Shown here in pieces: positions 9,194-18,795 of a stretch of DNA of 64,000 nt. Within the stretch, counting starts at the first letter, position 1, and every line of letters starts with the position of its first letter. The notes under the pieces were generated by a model. It was given only the letters and a program-made list of their open reading frames with translations. It ran no database searches and was not told where the DNA came from. Source of the stretch: an uncultured Bacteroides sp. (GTDB lineage: Bacteria > Bacteroidota > Bacteroidia > Bacteroidales > Bacteroidaceae); the NCBI GenBank assembly GCA_944322285.1, contig CALUOR010000003.1, forward strand, positions 1 to 64,000, in the 5' to 3' direction. A program made the position numbers and the translations under genes.

Positions 9194-10558
9194 CTAAAAC
9201 AGAAATCTCAGTACATCGTTCAGATTCGCCCATATCAGCAAGGCGAAGAGCAGGAACATGCCCGCCATCTGCGCCCGCTCCATGAACTTGTCGCTGGGCT
9301 TGCGGCGTGCCACAATCTCGTAGATGAGGAAGAGCACGTGCCCGCCGTCTAAGGCCGGGATGGGCAGGATGTTCATGAAGGCGAGGATGATGCTGAGGAA
9401 GGCCGTCATGTACCAGAACTGGTGCCAGTCCCACGTGGCGGGGAAGATGCTGCCGATGGTGCCGAAGCCGCCCAACTGTTTGGCCCCTTCCTTGGAGAAG
9501 AGGTACTTCATCTGGTCGACATATCCGGCCAGGGTGTTGACGCCCAGCTCAATACCGGCGGGGATGGAGGCGAAGAACGTGTATTCCTTCTGCACCACGG
9601 GCAAGAGGCGGTCGGTCTGCATCACGGCATAGACGCCCACCTTGAAGGCGGTGTCAGCCTCTAAGGTCAGGTCGTGGGTCAGGCCATTGCGCACGTAGGT
9701 CAGGTTGACTTGGCGTAGGGCGGTGCGCAGGCTGTCGTCCGTCGTGGCGGTTTCGGCCCGAGTGCGGCGTTCGGCCATAGTCAGCAGGAAGTCCTGGAAG
9801 GAGATGCTCCGTCCGTCCATGTGCGTGATGCTGTCGCCCGGCTGGAGTCCGGCCAATTGGGCGGGACCTCCTGCGGCCAAGCTGTCCACTACGTAGGGGT
9901 AGCGGAAGTCGGCAAAGCGGGTGCTGTCTGCCAGGAGGCGGTCCATCAGATTGTCGGGGATGTAGACCGAGGCGGGTTGTCCGTCGCGCAGCACGGTGAC
10001 TTGGCGGGCGTCCACAATGCCGGTCAGCAGGTCGGTGCCCATGCGCTCGAAGGGCACGCCGTCGGCGCTGATGAGCACGTCGCCGTCACGGAAGCCCACT
10101 TGGTGCATTGTCTCGTTGAAGTCCATGCCCAGCGGCGCCTTCTGTACGGGGATGTAGGCATCGCCCCAGGCGAAGAGTATCATCGAGTAGATGAAGATGG
10201 CCAGCAGGAAGTTGAACACCACGCCGCCCACCATGATGAGCAGGCGTTGCCAGGCGGGCTTAGCGCGGAACTCCCACGGCTTGACAGGCTGCTTCATCTG
10301 TTCGGTGTCCATCGACTCGTCTATCATGCCACTGATTTTGACGTATCCGCCCAGCGGGAGCCAGCCGAGGGCATACTCCGTCTCGCTTTTCTTCGGTTTG
10401 AATTTAAAGAGGGTGAACCAAGGGTCGAAGAAGAGGCAGAATTTCTCTACCCGCGTCTTGAACAGCTTGGCGAAGAGGAAGTGCCCCATCTCGTGGATAA
10501 TCACCAGGAGCGAAAGGCTCAGGATGAGTTGCAGGGCCTTGATAAGGAATGTTTCCAT
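9194..10558 (-). CDS. rseP: Site-2 intramembrane zinc metalloprotease RseP
   Basis: A 454-residue membrane protease. The zinc motif HEMGH is in the first transmembrane segment (residues 22-26) and the third ligand lies in NILPIPALDGGHV near the C-terminus. Two PDZ-like regions lie between. RseP cleaves anti-sigma factors and signal-peptide remnants in the inner membrane. That is relevant in a genome with many ECF/FecR systems, including two sigma factors in this window. It is downstream of dxr, separated by an unusual repeat array. Confidence 0.94.
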   Translation of the reverse strand: METFLIKALQLILSLSLLVIIHEMGHFLFAKLFKTRVEKFCLFFDPWFTLFKFKPKKSETEYALGWLPLGGYVKISGMIDESMDTEQMKQPVKPWEFRAKPAWQRLLIMVGGVVFNFLLAIFIYSMILFAWGDAYIPVQKAPLGMDFNETMHQVGFRDGDVLISADGVPFERMGTDLLTGIVDARQVTVLRDGQPASVYIPDNLMDRLLADSTRFADFRYPYVVDSLAAGGPAQLAGLQPGDSITHMDGRSISFQDFLLTMAERRTRAETATTDDSLRTALRQVNLTYVRNGLTHDLTLEADTAFKVGVYAVMQTDRLLPVVQKEYTFFASIPAGIELGVNTLAGYVDQMKYLFSKEGAKQLGGFGTIGSIFPATWDWHQFWYMTAFLSIILAFMNILPIPALDGGHVLFLIYEIVARRKPSDKFMERAQMAGMFLLFALLIWANLNDVLRFLF

Positions 10559-10629
10559 TTGTCTTTAATTATTACTTTTCTTGTTTGTACTTATTTGTTT
10601 TCTCTTTGTTTTGTAATCCATTGATAATC

Positions 10630-10742
10630 AATGGCTATTTCGTCTGTCCCCCACGGGTTTCTCGTTGAACCCCCACGAGCCCCTCGTTAAACCCTCACGA
10701 GGGTGTCGTTAAACCCCCACGAGGGTGTCGTCAGGGTTTAAC
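10630..10742. repeat. 22-bp tandem dyad array between dxr and rseP
   Basis: About five units with a 22-bp period start near 10630, 10652, 10674, 10696 and 10718. Each later unit begins CACGAG or CACGGG and ends in a run of C. Most contain a small dyad, for example ACGAG-CCC-CTCGT. The last part also forms a larger inverted repeat, GTTAAACCC (10708-10716) with GGGTTTAAC (10734-10742). The array begins 19 bp 3' of the dxr stop codon. Confidence 0.75.
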
Positions 10743-10760
10743 GGGAAAAGGGGGTGTTCC

Positions 10761-11921
<1,161 letters not shown>

Positions 11922-11956
11922 ATCTTTGTCTCTTATATTCTTATTTTATCTGTCTG

Positions 11957-12820
11957 CTAAAACACAATGTACTGCACCGGGTCGACGGGCCTCCCCCTGT
12001 GCCACAACTCAAAGTGCAGGTGGGGGCCGGTGGTCAGTTCTCCGGTGTTGCCCACCAGGGCGATGGCCTCGCCTCCCTTCACCGTGTCGCCCTCGCGCTT
12101 CAGCAACGAGCCGCAATGCTTGTAAGTGGAGATGAAGTTCTGGTGGTGCTGTATCTGGATGACATATCCCGTCTCGGCGGTGTAGGTGCTGAGGATAACC
12201 GTACCGTCCAGCACGGCCAGCACGCTTTCGCCCGGCGTGGCGGCTATGTCGGTGCCAAAGTGGCGGGCGTCCGGGTTGAAGGGCGATGATACGATGCCCC
12301 GTGTGGGCGGATAGAATATCATGCCTTCCGCATCCGAGCGTGAGGTCAGCGCGCTCAGGTTGTATTTCTCGCGCTCCTCGTATTGGCGGCGGAATTCTTC
12401 TTCGCGCTGGGTGCGCTCCATCAGCGAGTCGCGGCGCAGGGCGGTGAGCGAGTCGATGGATTGCACCGTGTCCGTGCGCACGTCGCCCCGGAAGATGTCC
12501 TGTATGTTCATGATGTAGAGGTTCTGCCGCGTCAACGCCTGTTGCAGGGAGTCGGCGCGCAGGGCGTTGTCCACCACTTGCGAGCGTATCTCGCTGTTCA
12601 TGTAGCCGGGCAGATAGTTGCGCAGGGGGGTATAGGCCACGATGAGCGAAGCGACGACGAACAGCAGGCCCAGCACGAACACCAGCCACGACAGCCCGTT
12701 CAGCTTCGACACGTGCAGGGTGACGATGTCCTCCAGCGTGTTTTCGTTGGTGATGGTCAGGCGATACTTGAAGCGGATGTTGTGCCACCAGTGCTTGCGT
12801 TTCTTTCTCTTCGTGCTCAT
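11957..12820 (-). CDS. M23 family peptidase (LytM domain, membrane-anchored)
   Basis: 287 residues: a basic N-terminus, one transmembrane segment at about residues 40-65, a coiled linker, and a C-terminal LytM domain. Visible zinc-site parts are HFGTDIAA and the HLHFELWH motif. Both ligand motifs are present, so it may be an active cell-wall endopeptidase rather than an EnvC-like activator. The start codon overlaps the rimM stop by four bases, so the two are translationally coupled. Confidence 0.9.
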   Translation of the reverse strand: MSTKRKKRKHWWHNIRFKYRLTITNENTLEDIVTLHVSKLNGLSWLVFVLGLLFVVASLIVAYTPLRNYLPGYMNSEIRSQVVDNALRADSLQQALTRQNLYIMNIQDIFRGDVRTDTVQSIDSLTALRRDSLMERTQREEEFRRQYEEREKYNLSALTSRSDAEGMIFYPPTRGIVSSPFNPDARHFGTDIAATPGESVLAVLDGTVILSTYTAETGYVIQIQHHQNFISTYKHCGSLLKREGDTVKGGEAIALVGNTGELTTGPHLHFELWHRGRPVDPVQYIVF

Positions 12821-13356
12821 GCCTCTTCTACATTATCTATATTCAACAAACCTTCGGGCAGGCTGACGGTGATGACGCGGTGCTCGTGGTCGATGTCGGT
12901 GATGAACTCCTCCTGTGCGGGGATGAGCAGCTCTTCCCCGTTGTGGTCTATTATAAATAAGGTGTTGACGGTCGAAGTGTCCACGTCCGTCACTTCGCCC
13001 AAATGTCCGTGGTGTACCTCCTCCATGCGGAAGCCTGTGAAGTAACTCCACGTCAGTTCGCCTTCCTCTTCGGCCTGGCGGGCGTGGTGGACGGGGAAGT
13101 AGACTTCCACGTTGGTGAAGCGGCGCGCCTGCTCGGCGGTGTCCACGTCCTCCAGCTTGATGAGGGCGGTGGTGTCCGTGCGGAAGCGGTACTCTTCGAT
13201 GTAGAAGGGCACGAGGATGCCGTCCATGAGGCAGACAATGTAGTCCGCCTCCACGCGGTCGAAGATGTCGTCCGTGAAGGTGAACAGCAGTTCGCCCCGC
13301 ACGCCGTGGGGCTTGTTTAATATACCTATTTTATATACTTCGTCTCTGCGTATCAT
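12817..13356 (-). CDS. rimM: Ribosome maturation factor RimM
   Basis: A 179-residue 30S assembly factor that binds S19 and helps mature the 16S rRNA head. The N-terminal RimM domain begins with [14 protein letters not shown], and a C-terminal PRC-barrel region follows, including [14 protein letters not shown] and [11 protein letters not shown]. It is 211 bp downstream of murA; a dyad array fills that gap. It overlaps the next gene by four bases. Confidence 0.94.
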   Translation of the reverse strand: MIRRDEVYKIGILNKPHGVRGELLFTFTDDIFDRVEADYIVCLMDGILVPFYIEEYRFRTDTTALIKLEDVDTAEQARRFTNVEVYFPVHHARQAEEEGELTWSYFTGFRMEEVHHGHLGEVTDVDTSTVNTLFIIDHNGEELLIPAQEEFITDIDHEHRVITVSLPEGLLNIDNVEEA

Positions 13357-13425
13357 TCCTGTTTCGTGTAAAGATTCCTTTCTTTTTCGTTCTTCTCCGT
13401 AACTTCTTGATTGTCTATGCTTTAT

Positions 13426-13531
13426 AAAGGTAGCTACCGAGGCGGTGTCGAGGTGGCCACCAAGAAGGTGTCGAGGTAGCTACTAAGGGGAGGCCGAGGT
13501 GGCCACTAAGGGAGCCTTTCGGTGGCCGACT
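13426..13531. repeat. 23-bp tandem palindrome array between murA and rimM
   Basis: Five units with an exact 23-bp period. Each has a palindrome core: GGTAGCTACC (13429), GGTGGCCACC (13452), GGTAGCTACT (13475), GGTGGCCACT (13498) and GGTGGCCGAC (13521). Between units the central A/T pair and G/C pair change together, so symmetry is kept. The array begins about 37 bp 3' of the murA stop. Confidence 0.8.
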
Positions 13532-13567
13532 CATCCGTATGTTGAAATATTTCTTATTCATACCTCT

Positions 13568-14872
13568 CTATATTCTCGTGATTCTCGCCCCGATGGCGTT
13601 CAGTCTCTTTTCGATGTCCTGATACCCCCGGTCAATCTGCTCGATGTTGTGTATGCGGCTGATGCCGTCGGCGCTCAGGGCGGCGATGAGCAGGGCGATG
13701 CCGGCGCGGATGTCCGGTGAAGTCATGTTGCCTCCACGTAACTTAAATCCGTGGTCGTGGCCGATGACTACGGCGCGGTGCGGGTCGCAGAGGATGATTT
13801 GCGCGCCCATGTCGATGAGTTTGTCCACGAAGAACAGACGGCTCTCGAACATCTTCTGGTGGATGAGCACGCTGCCCTTGGCCTGCGTGGCCACCACGAG
13901 CATCACGCTCAGCAGGTCGGGCGTCAGGCCCGGCCAGGGCGCGTCGGCGATGGTCATGATGGAGCCGTCCATGAACGACTCAATCTCGTAGGTGTCCTGT
14001 GCGGGCACGTAGATGTCGTCGCCCCGTTGCTCCAGGCGGATGCCGAGGCGGCGGAAACTTTCGGGGATGATGCCTAAGTGCTGGTGCGACACGTTCTTGA
14101 TGGTCAGTTCGCTCTGCGTCATGGCCGCCATGCCGATGAAGCTACCCACCTCAATCATGTCCGGCAGGACGGTGTGTTCCGTGCCGTGCAGTTGCTCCAC
14201 GCCGTCGATGGTGAGCAGGTTGGAGGCGATGCCCTGTATCTGCGCCCCCATGCGGTTCAGCAGGTGGCAGAGTTGTTGCACGTAGGGTTCGCAGGCGGCG
14301 TTGTAGATGACGGTGCGGCCTTTTGCCAGGACGGCCGCCATGACGATGTTGGCCGTGCCGGTGACGGAGGCTTCGTCCAGCAGCATGTAAGTGCCCGTCA
14401 GGTGGGGGGCGGTTATCTCGTACGCGCTTCGTTCTTCATCATAGCGGAAGGATGCGCCCAGCCGTTGGATGCCGATGAAGTGCGTGTCCAGGCGTCGGCG
14501 TCCTATCTTGTCGCCTCCGGGGCGCGAGATGACGGCCTTGCCGAAGCGTGCCAGCAGGGGACCTACCAGCATGACCGAGCCGCGTAGGCTGGCGCATTTC
14601 TTCAGGAATTCATCGCTTCCCAGATATTCCATGTCCACCTGTGCCGCCCGGAAGCGGTATGAGTCTATGCCCAGTTTGGAAACGCTGACGCCCATGTCGC
14701 GGATGAGCTGGATGAGGTTGTTCACGTCCAGGATGTCGGGCACGTTGTGCACGGTCACTTCCTCATCAGTCAGCAAGGTGGCGCAGATGATTTGCAGCAC
14801 CTCGTTTTTGGCTCCCTGCGGGGTGATGTCGCCCGCCAGGCGATGCCCGCCTTCTATGATGAATGATGCCAT
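13568..14872 (-). CDS. murA: UDP-N-acetylglucosamine 1-carboxyvinyltransferase
   Basis: The first committed step of peptidoglycan synthesis, moving enolpyruvate from PEP to UDP-GlcNAc. The 434-residue EPSP-synthase-like protein has GAKNEVLQ near the N-terminus and the mobile active-site loop SRPGGDKIGRR. At the position of the fosfomycin-reactive cysteine (Cys115 in E. coli) this protein has Asp121 (codon GAC on the minus strand at 14510-14512). That change is known in fosfomycin-insensitive MurA enzymes of other bacteria. It lies 6 bp after the DUF4290 gene. Confidence 0.95.
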   Translation of the reverse strand: MASFIIEGGHRLAGDITPQGAKNEVLQIICATLLTDEEVTVHNVPDILDVNNLIQLIRDMGVSVSKLGIDSYRFRAAQVDMEYLGSDEFLKKCASLRGSVMLVGPLLARFGKAVISRPGGDKIGRRRLDTHFIGIQRLGASFRYDEERSAYEITAPHLTGTYMLLDEASVTGTANIVMAAVLAKGRTVIYNAACEPYVQQLCHLLNRMGAQIQGIASNLLTIDGVEQLHGTEHTVLPDMIEVGSFIGMAAMTQSELTIKNVSHQHLGIIPESFRRLGIRLEQRGDDIYVPAQDTYEIESFMDGSIMTIADAPWPGLTPDLLSVMLVVATQAKGSVLIHQKMFESRLFFVDKLIDMGAQIILCDPHRAVVIGHDHGFKLRGGNMTSPDIRAGIALLIAALSADGISRIHNIEQIDRGYQDIEKRLNAIGARITRI

Positions 14873-14878
14873 ATTGGT

Positions 14879-15505
14879 TTATTTGTTTTTCTTCTTGTTA
14901 TTGTTGTTCCGGTTGTTGCGGTTGTTCAGGTTGTTCACCTTGGGGCGGTAGTAGATGTCGATGCGCTCCTTCATCAGCCGCAGCAGTTCGGGGGTGAGTT
15001 GCAGCTTGCCTTCGGACAATTCCATCAGGTCTTCGGCTATCTTCTGGTCGTCCACCGTGTCTTTGTTCCACGTCATGTAGTCCTTCTTCATGTGGTTGCA
15101 GATGAGGGCCACGAGATTTTGCTTCTCATCGCCTTCGGGCAGTTCGCACGCTTTCTTTATCAGCACCTCCAGCGTTCGCCCGTAGTGGCGGTAATGCATC
15201 TTGTTGCTGGGGTAGGGGATGGGTTCCGGTTTGGTGTCCAGTTCGTTTTTGCGGATGACTTCGTAGGGATAGTCGATGTCCAGCTTGAAGTCGGACATGA
15301 TGGCCAGGTGGTCCCAAAGTTTATGCTTGAAGTCGGGCGTGTCGCGCAGATGGGGAAACATGTTGCCCATGATGTTGATGATGGTGTTGGCGCAACGCTG
15401 GCGCTCGGCGCGGTCTTGGATGGTTACCGCATAATCCACCATGTTTTGGATGCTTCGGCCGTATTCGGGCAAGGCCATCTTTTTTTGTTGAGTGTTATAT
15501 TGCAT
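14879..15505 (-). CDS. DUF4290 domain-containing protein
   Basis: A Bacteroidota-specific soluble protein of unknown function, recognised by LPEYGRSIQNMV, the NIMGNMFPHLRD segment and KHKLWDHLAIMSDF. I chose the ATG at 15505 (MQYNTQQKK), where family members usually begin. In-frame ATGs at 15538 and 15535 overlap or abut the tsaB stop and are possible coupled starts. The C-terminus is a low-complexity Asn/Lys/Arg tail, likely disordered. It sits between tsaB and murA, a conserved neighbourhood that suggests a link to translation or envelope growth without proving one. Confidence 0.85.
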   Translation of the reverse strand: MQYNTQQKKMALPEYGRSIQNMVDYAVTIQDRAERQRCANTIINIMGNMFPHLRDTPDFKHKLWDHLAIMSDFKLDIDYPYEVIRKNELDTKPEPIPYPSNKMHYRHYGRTLEVLIKKACELPEGDEKQNLVALICNHMKKDYMTWNKDTVDDQKIAEDLMELSEGKLQLTPELLRLMKERIDIYYRPKVNNLNNRNNRNNNNKKKNK

Positions 15506-15537
15506 GTCGTCAATGATTAAGTTACAGAGATTCATCA

Positions 15538-16230
15538 TTAAATAAGTTTTTTCGGTTTACCGGCCACGAACTCTTTCAGGTAGAAAGGCTCGAAGTAGGC
15601 CACGTCTTCAAATTTCCCTTCGGCCATGGCCTTCTCGGCCAGGGGTGCCATCATGCTTGCCAGGGGCTGTATGCCTTCGATGAAGTGCGCGTTGGGATGC
15701 TTCAGGCTTTGCGAGCATTTGGCCGCGCCATTGCCAAAGAAATACACGGGCTTTGTTTCGAGAAACTCCCGGTAGGTATTTTCGTCCACAATGTCCGCCG
15801 CAATGTCGCGCACGGGGCGGAGGGCACGGTCGTAGATGGCGGCATACACTTCCATGCGGCGGGCGTCTATCATGGGGCAAAGCAGGGCGTCGTCCGGCAA
15901 CTCGTCGTGATAGAGCAATACGGGCACGCACAGCACTTTCAGCGTTGGCAATCCGATGAGCGGCAGGTTACGTCCGTAGCAGATGCCCTTGGCCATGGAT
16001 ACGCCGATGCGCAAGCCTGTGTACGACCCCGGTCCGCAACTGACCGCTACGGCATCCACGGGGATGGCATGGCTGTCGGCAAACGAAAGCGCTTCGTCCA
16101 CAAACACGCCTAACACCACGTTGTGGGAAGGACCGTTCAAGTCTTTTTTCTCGAACAAATTCTGTCCGTCCTGGCTCAGTGCCACCGAGCAGGCGGAAGT
16201 AGAAGTCTCAATATGTAAGATACATGACAT
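15538..16230 (-). CDS. tsaB: tRNA threonylcarbamoyladenosine biosynthesis protein TsaB
   Basis: A 230-residue partner of TsaD and TsaE in making t6A37 on ANN-decoding tRNAs. The ASKHA-type N-terminus ILHIETSTSACSVAL and the SCGPGSYTGLRIG motif are typical of TsaB. TsaB is a non-catalytic scaffold for TsaD. It is the first gene of a minus-strand run with DUF4290 and murA, divergent from yicC. A -7-like element TAAATTTG lies 38 bp upstream. Confidence 0.94.
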   Translation of the reverse strand: MSCILHIETSTSACSVALSQDGQNLFEKKDLNGPSHNVVLGVFVDEALSFADSHAIPVDAVAVSCGPGSYTGLRIGVSMAKGICYGRNLPLIGLPTLKVLCVPVLLYHDELPDDALLCPMIDARRMEVYAAIYDRALRPVRDIAADIVDENTYREFLETKPVYFFGNGAAKCSQSLKHPNAHFIEGIQPLASMMAPLAEKAMAEGKFEDVAYFEPFYLKEFVAGKPKKLI

Positions 16231-16267
16231 AATTCTTAATACATCTATTATATATTAAATCAGCTGA

Positions 16268-16275
16268 CAAATTTA
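16268..16275 (-). promoter_or_regulatory. -7 promoter element for tsaB
   Basis: The minus strand reads TAAATTTG, matching TAnnTTTG, 38 bp before the tsaB ATG. It lies in the 105-bp divergent spacer shared with yicC. Confidence 0.5.
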
Positions 16276-16307
16276 CATGATTATTTTCACTAATTAAAAT
16301 AATCCCG

Positions 16308-16315
16308 TATTTTTG
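16308..16315 (+). promoter_or_regulatory. -7 promoter element for yicC
   Basis: TATTTTTG matches TAnnTTTG and lies 20 bp before the yicC ATG. A weak TTTC sits at the -33 distance. Confidence 0.5.
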
Positions 16316-16335
16316 CGCAAAAGTTAAGAAGCATT

Positions 16336-17214
16336 ATGATACAATCAATGACTGGCTATGGTAAAGCCATGGTCGAACTTCCCGATAAGAAAGTAAACGT
16401 GGAGATAAAATCGCTTAACAGCAAAGCGATGGACCTCTCTACCCGCATCGCTCCCGCTTACAGGGAGAAAGAGATGGAAATCCGTAACGAATTGGCTAAG
16501 GCACTGGAGCGTGGCAAGGTGGACTTTACCTTGTGGGTGGAGAAGAAAGATACTGAACAATCCGCGACCCCCATCAGCCAAGAACTGGTGTCTGCTTACT
16601 ATAAGCGTATCAGAGAGATAGCCTCGGCGACGGGCATCCCCGAACCCACGGATTGGTTCAGCACCTTGTTGCGTCTGCCGGACGTGATGACGAAGAATGA
16701 GACGCAGGAACTGAACGAGGAAGAATGGGTGAAAGTGCATGCGGCCGTAGAGGAAGCGTTGACCCGTCTGGTGGAGTTCCGCAAACAGGAAGGAGCCGCT
16801 TTGGAGAAGAAGTTCCGTGAGAAAATAGCCAACATCACCCGCCTGCTTGCCGAAGTGGAGCCTTACGAGAAGGAACGTGTAAGCAAGATTAAAGACCGCA
16901 TAGTCGAATCAATTGAAAAGACCGTCAGCGTGGATTACGACAAGAATCGCCTGGAGCAGGAGCTTATCTATTATATAGAAAAACTGGACATCAACGAGGA
17001 AAAGCAACGTCTGAGCAACCACCTGCAATACTTCATCACGACGCTGGAGAACGGTAACGGCCAAGGCAAGAAGCTGGGCTTCATCGCCCAGGAGATGGGG
17101 CGCGAAATCAATACCTTGGGCAGCAAGTCCAACCATGCCGAGATGCAGAAGATTGTGGTGCAGATGAAGGACGAACTGGAGCAAATCAAGGAGCAAGTGT
17201 TGAACGTCATGTAA
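16336..17214 (+). CDS. yicC: YicC/YloC family endoribonuclease
   Basis: 292 residues starting MIQSMTGYGKA, the hallmark of the family, with the conserved C-terminal segment GREINTLGSKSNHAEM. Members are metal-dependent RNases; E. coli YicC has been linked to decay of the small RNA RyhB. The central part is charged and helical. It is the first gene of the plus-strand set yicC-gmk-nadD. A repeat hairpin separates it from gmk. Confidence 0.92.
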   Translation: MIQSMTGYGKAMVELPDKKVNVEIKSLNSKAMDLSTRIAPAYREKEMEIRNELAKALERGKVDFTLWVEKKDTEQSATPISQELVSAYYKRIREIASATGIPEPTDWFSTLLRLPDVMTKNETQELNEEEWVKVHAAVEEALTRLVEFRKQEGAALEKKFREKIANITRLLAEVEPYEKERVSKIKDRIVESIEKTVSVDYDKNRLEQELIYYIEKLDINEEKQRLSNHLQYFITTLENGNGQGKKLGFIAQEMGREINTLGSKSNHAEMQKIVVQMKDELEQIKEQVLNVM

Positions 17215-17221
17215 TTTTTTA

Positions 17222-17336
17222 TATGTGCTAATGTGATGAATATGCCAATGTGCTAATGCCCTGCGGCACGCAAGCCTATTGTTTTTTATCACATTATCAC
17301 ATTAGCATATTGTCACATTATCACATTAGCATTATG
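17222..17336. repeat. Hairpin element of short ATGTGCTAATG-type repeats, copy 3
   Basis: The left arm (17222-17257) and right arm (about 17288-17336) are long, imperfect inverted copies built from ATGTGATA and ATGTGCTA units. The centre has CCCTGCGGCACGC. It fills the yicC-gmk gap, and the gmk ATG lies at its right edge. It has the same architecture as the elements at 84-182 and 8340-8427 with a different repeat word. Confidence 0.7.
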
Positions 17337-17897
17337 GGTAAACTGATTATATTTTCCGCCCCGTCCGGTTCGGGCAAGTCCACCATCATCAACTATCTGT
17401 TGACGCAGAATCTGAATCTGGCGTTTTCCATCTCCGCTACCAGCCGTCCTCCGCGGGGTACGGAACGCGATGGCGTGGAATATTTTTTCCTCTCACCGGA
17501 GGAATTTCGCCAACGCATTGCCGCGGGCGATTTCTTAGAGTATGAAGAAGTGTACAAAGACCGCTTCTACGGCACGTTGAAGTCGCAGGTAGAGAAGCAA
17601 CTGGCCGAGGGGCAAAACGTGGTGTTCGATGTAGACGTGGTAGGCGGATGCAACATCAAGCAGTTCTATGGCGACCGTGCCTTGTCCGTCTTCATCCAGC
17701 CGCCCTCCATTGAGGAGTTGCGCCGCCGCTTAGAGGGCCGTGGCACCGATGCGCCCGATGTGATCGATGCCCGCATCGCCAAGGCTCAATACGAATTGAG
17801 CTTTGCGCCGAAGTTCGACCATATTATAGTGAATGACGACTTGGAGAAGGCCAAGGCCGAAACATTGTGTTTAATCAAGAAATTTCTATCAGTATGA
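17334..17897 (+). CDS. gmk: Guanylate kinase
   Basis: Phosphorylates GMP to GDP with ATP. The 187-residue protein starts MGKLIIFSAPSGSGKST, which contains the P-loop, and has the GMP-binding stretch TSRPPRGTERDGVEY. I chose the ATG at 17334 because the open frame upstream to 17250 runs through the repeat hairpin and would precede the P-loop with unrelated sequence. The stop overlaps the next start in ATGA. Confidence 0.95.
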   Translation: MGKLIIFSAPSGSGKSTIINYLLTQNLNLAFSISATSRPPRGTERDGVEYFFLSPEEFRQRIAAGDFLEYEEVYKDRFYGTLKSQVEKQLAEGQNVVFDVDVVGGCNIKQFYGDRALSVFIQPPSIEELRRRLEGRGTDAPDVIDARIAKAQYELSFAPKFDHIIVNDDLEKAKAETLCLIKKFLSV

Positions 17898-18139
17898 GCT
17901 CTTACGAAAACGGCGGACTCAAAAACCAATTGGCTCCGCGCAACAACAATCCTAAGCTGAACAAAGCCCTGCTCATCATCAACTCCATCCTTGCGATATG
18001 CTCGGTGGTCATAAGTGCGGTTCATTTCTATTACGATGACATGACCATCGGGATATGCATGTTGTTGGTGTTGGTTATCTGTTTGTTCAACGCCGTCACG
18101 GCTTGGCAGGCCCTGCGCGGGAAGAAAATAGAAAAATAG
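17894..18139 (+). CDS. Small two-helix membrane protein, unknown function
   Basis: An 81-residue protein with two hydrophobic segments, ALLIINSILAICSVVISAV and MTIGICMLLVLVICLFNA, joined by a short acidic turn. The N-terminus is polar and the C-terminus basic. I do not recognise a named family. The start ATG overlaps the gmk stop as ATGA, and nadD follows 12 bp later, so it is probably translated within the gmk-nadD operon. The coupling is the best evidence that it is a real gene. Confidence 0.75.
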   Translation: MSSYENGGLKNQLAPRNNNPKLNKALLIINSILAICSVVISAVHFYYDDMTIGICMLLVLVICLFNAVTAWQALRGKKIEK

Positions 18140-18151
18140 GTAGAAAAAAGT

Positions 18152-18706
18152 ATGGACGTAGGTATCTTCAGCGGTTCGTTCAACCCCATCCACATTGGGC
18201 ATCTGGCGTTGGCCAATTACCTGTGCGAGTTCGAGGGGCTGGACGAGCTTTGGTTTCTCGTCACACCCCGCAATCCTTTCAAGGTGGGGCAGGACCTGAT
18301 GCCCGATGAACTCCGTTTGGAGTTGGTGCGGCTGGCCGTAGAGGATTATCCCAAGTTCCGTGCGTCTGACTTCGAGTTTCATCTTCCCCGGCCCTCCTAT
18401 ACCATCCACACCTTTGAGAAACTGAAAGAGGCTTATCCGACGGTTACTTTCCACCTGATTATCGGTTCGGACAACTGGCTTTCCTTTCCCCGCTGGTATC
18501 AGTCCGACCGCCTCGTGGCGGAAAATCCCATCCTTGTCTATCCGCGTCCCGGCTATCCGGTAGACGCTTTGACGCTTCCTCCGCAGGTGCGTCTGGTGCA
18601 ATCCCCCGTGTTCGAAATCAGCTCCACGTTCATCCGCCAAGCCTTGGCGGAAGGGAAGGACATCCGTTATTTCCTCCATCCGCGGGTGTACGAGCGGTTG
18701 ACTTAG
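18152..18706 (+). CDS. nadD: Nicotinate-nucleotide adenylyltransferase
   Basis: Joins nicotinate mononucleotide and ATP to give deamido-NAD. The 184-residue protein begins with the nucleotidyltransferase motif [18 protein letters not shown] and has the second motif ISSTFIR near the C-terminus. Length is normal for NadD. nadC, an earlier enzyme of the same pathway, lies separately at 59611-60459. Confidence 0.95.
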   Translation: MDVGIFSGSFNPIHIGHLALANYLCEFEGLDELWFLVTPRNPFKVGQDLMPDELRLELVRLAVEDYPKFRASDFEFHLPRPSYTIHTFEKLKEAYPTVTFHLIIGSDNWLSFPRWYQSDRLVAENPILVYPRPGYPVDALTLPPQVRLVQSPVFEISSTFIRQALAEGKDIRYFLHPRVYERLT

Positions 18707-18760
18707 TCTTAGCTGTTATTATGATTTGAAAATGGATTTTCATAATCTTCATTTTTGCAT

Positions 18761-18768
18761 TACCTTTG
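18761..18768 (+). promoter_or_regulatory. -7 promoter element for menA
   Basis: TACCTTTG matches TAnnTTTG and lies 27 bp before the menA ATG. The -33 region is T-rich without a clear TTTG. Confidence 0.5.
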
Positions 18769-18795
18769 TGGTGTAATTGAATAATAAATGTGCTT

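Noticed and set aside
17250-17333. N-terminal extension of guanylate kinase
   Set aside because: It reads HYHIS repeats from the hairpin element; the P-loop should start near the N-terminus as from 17334.
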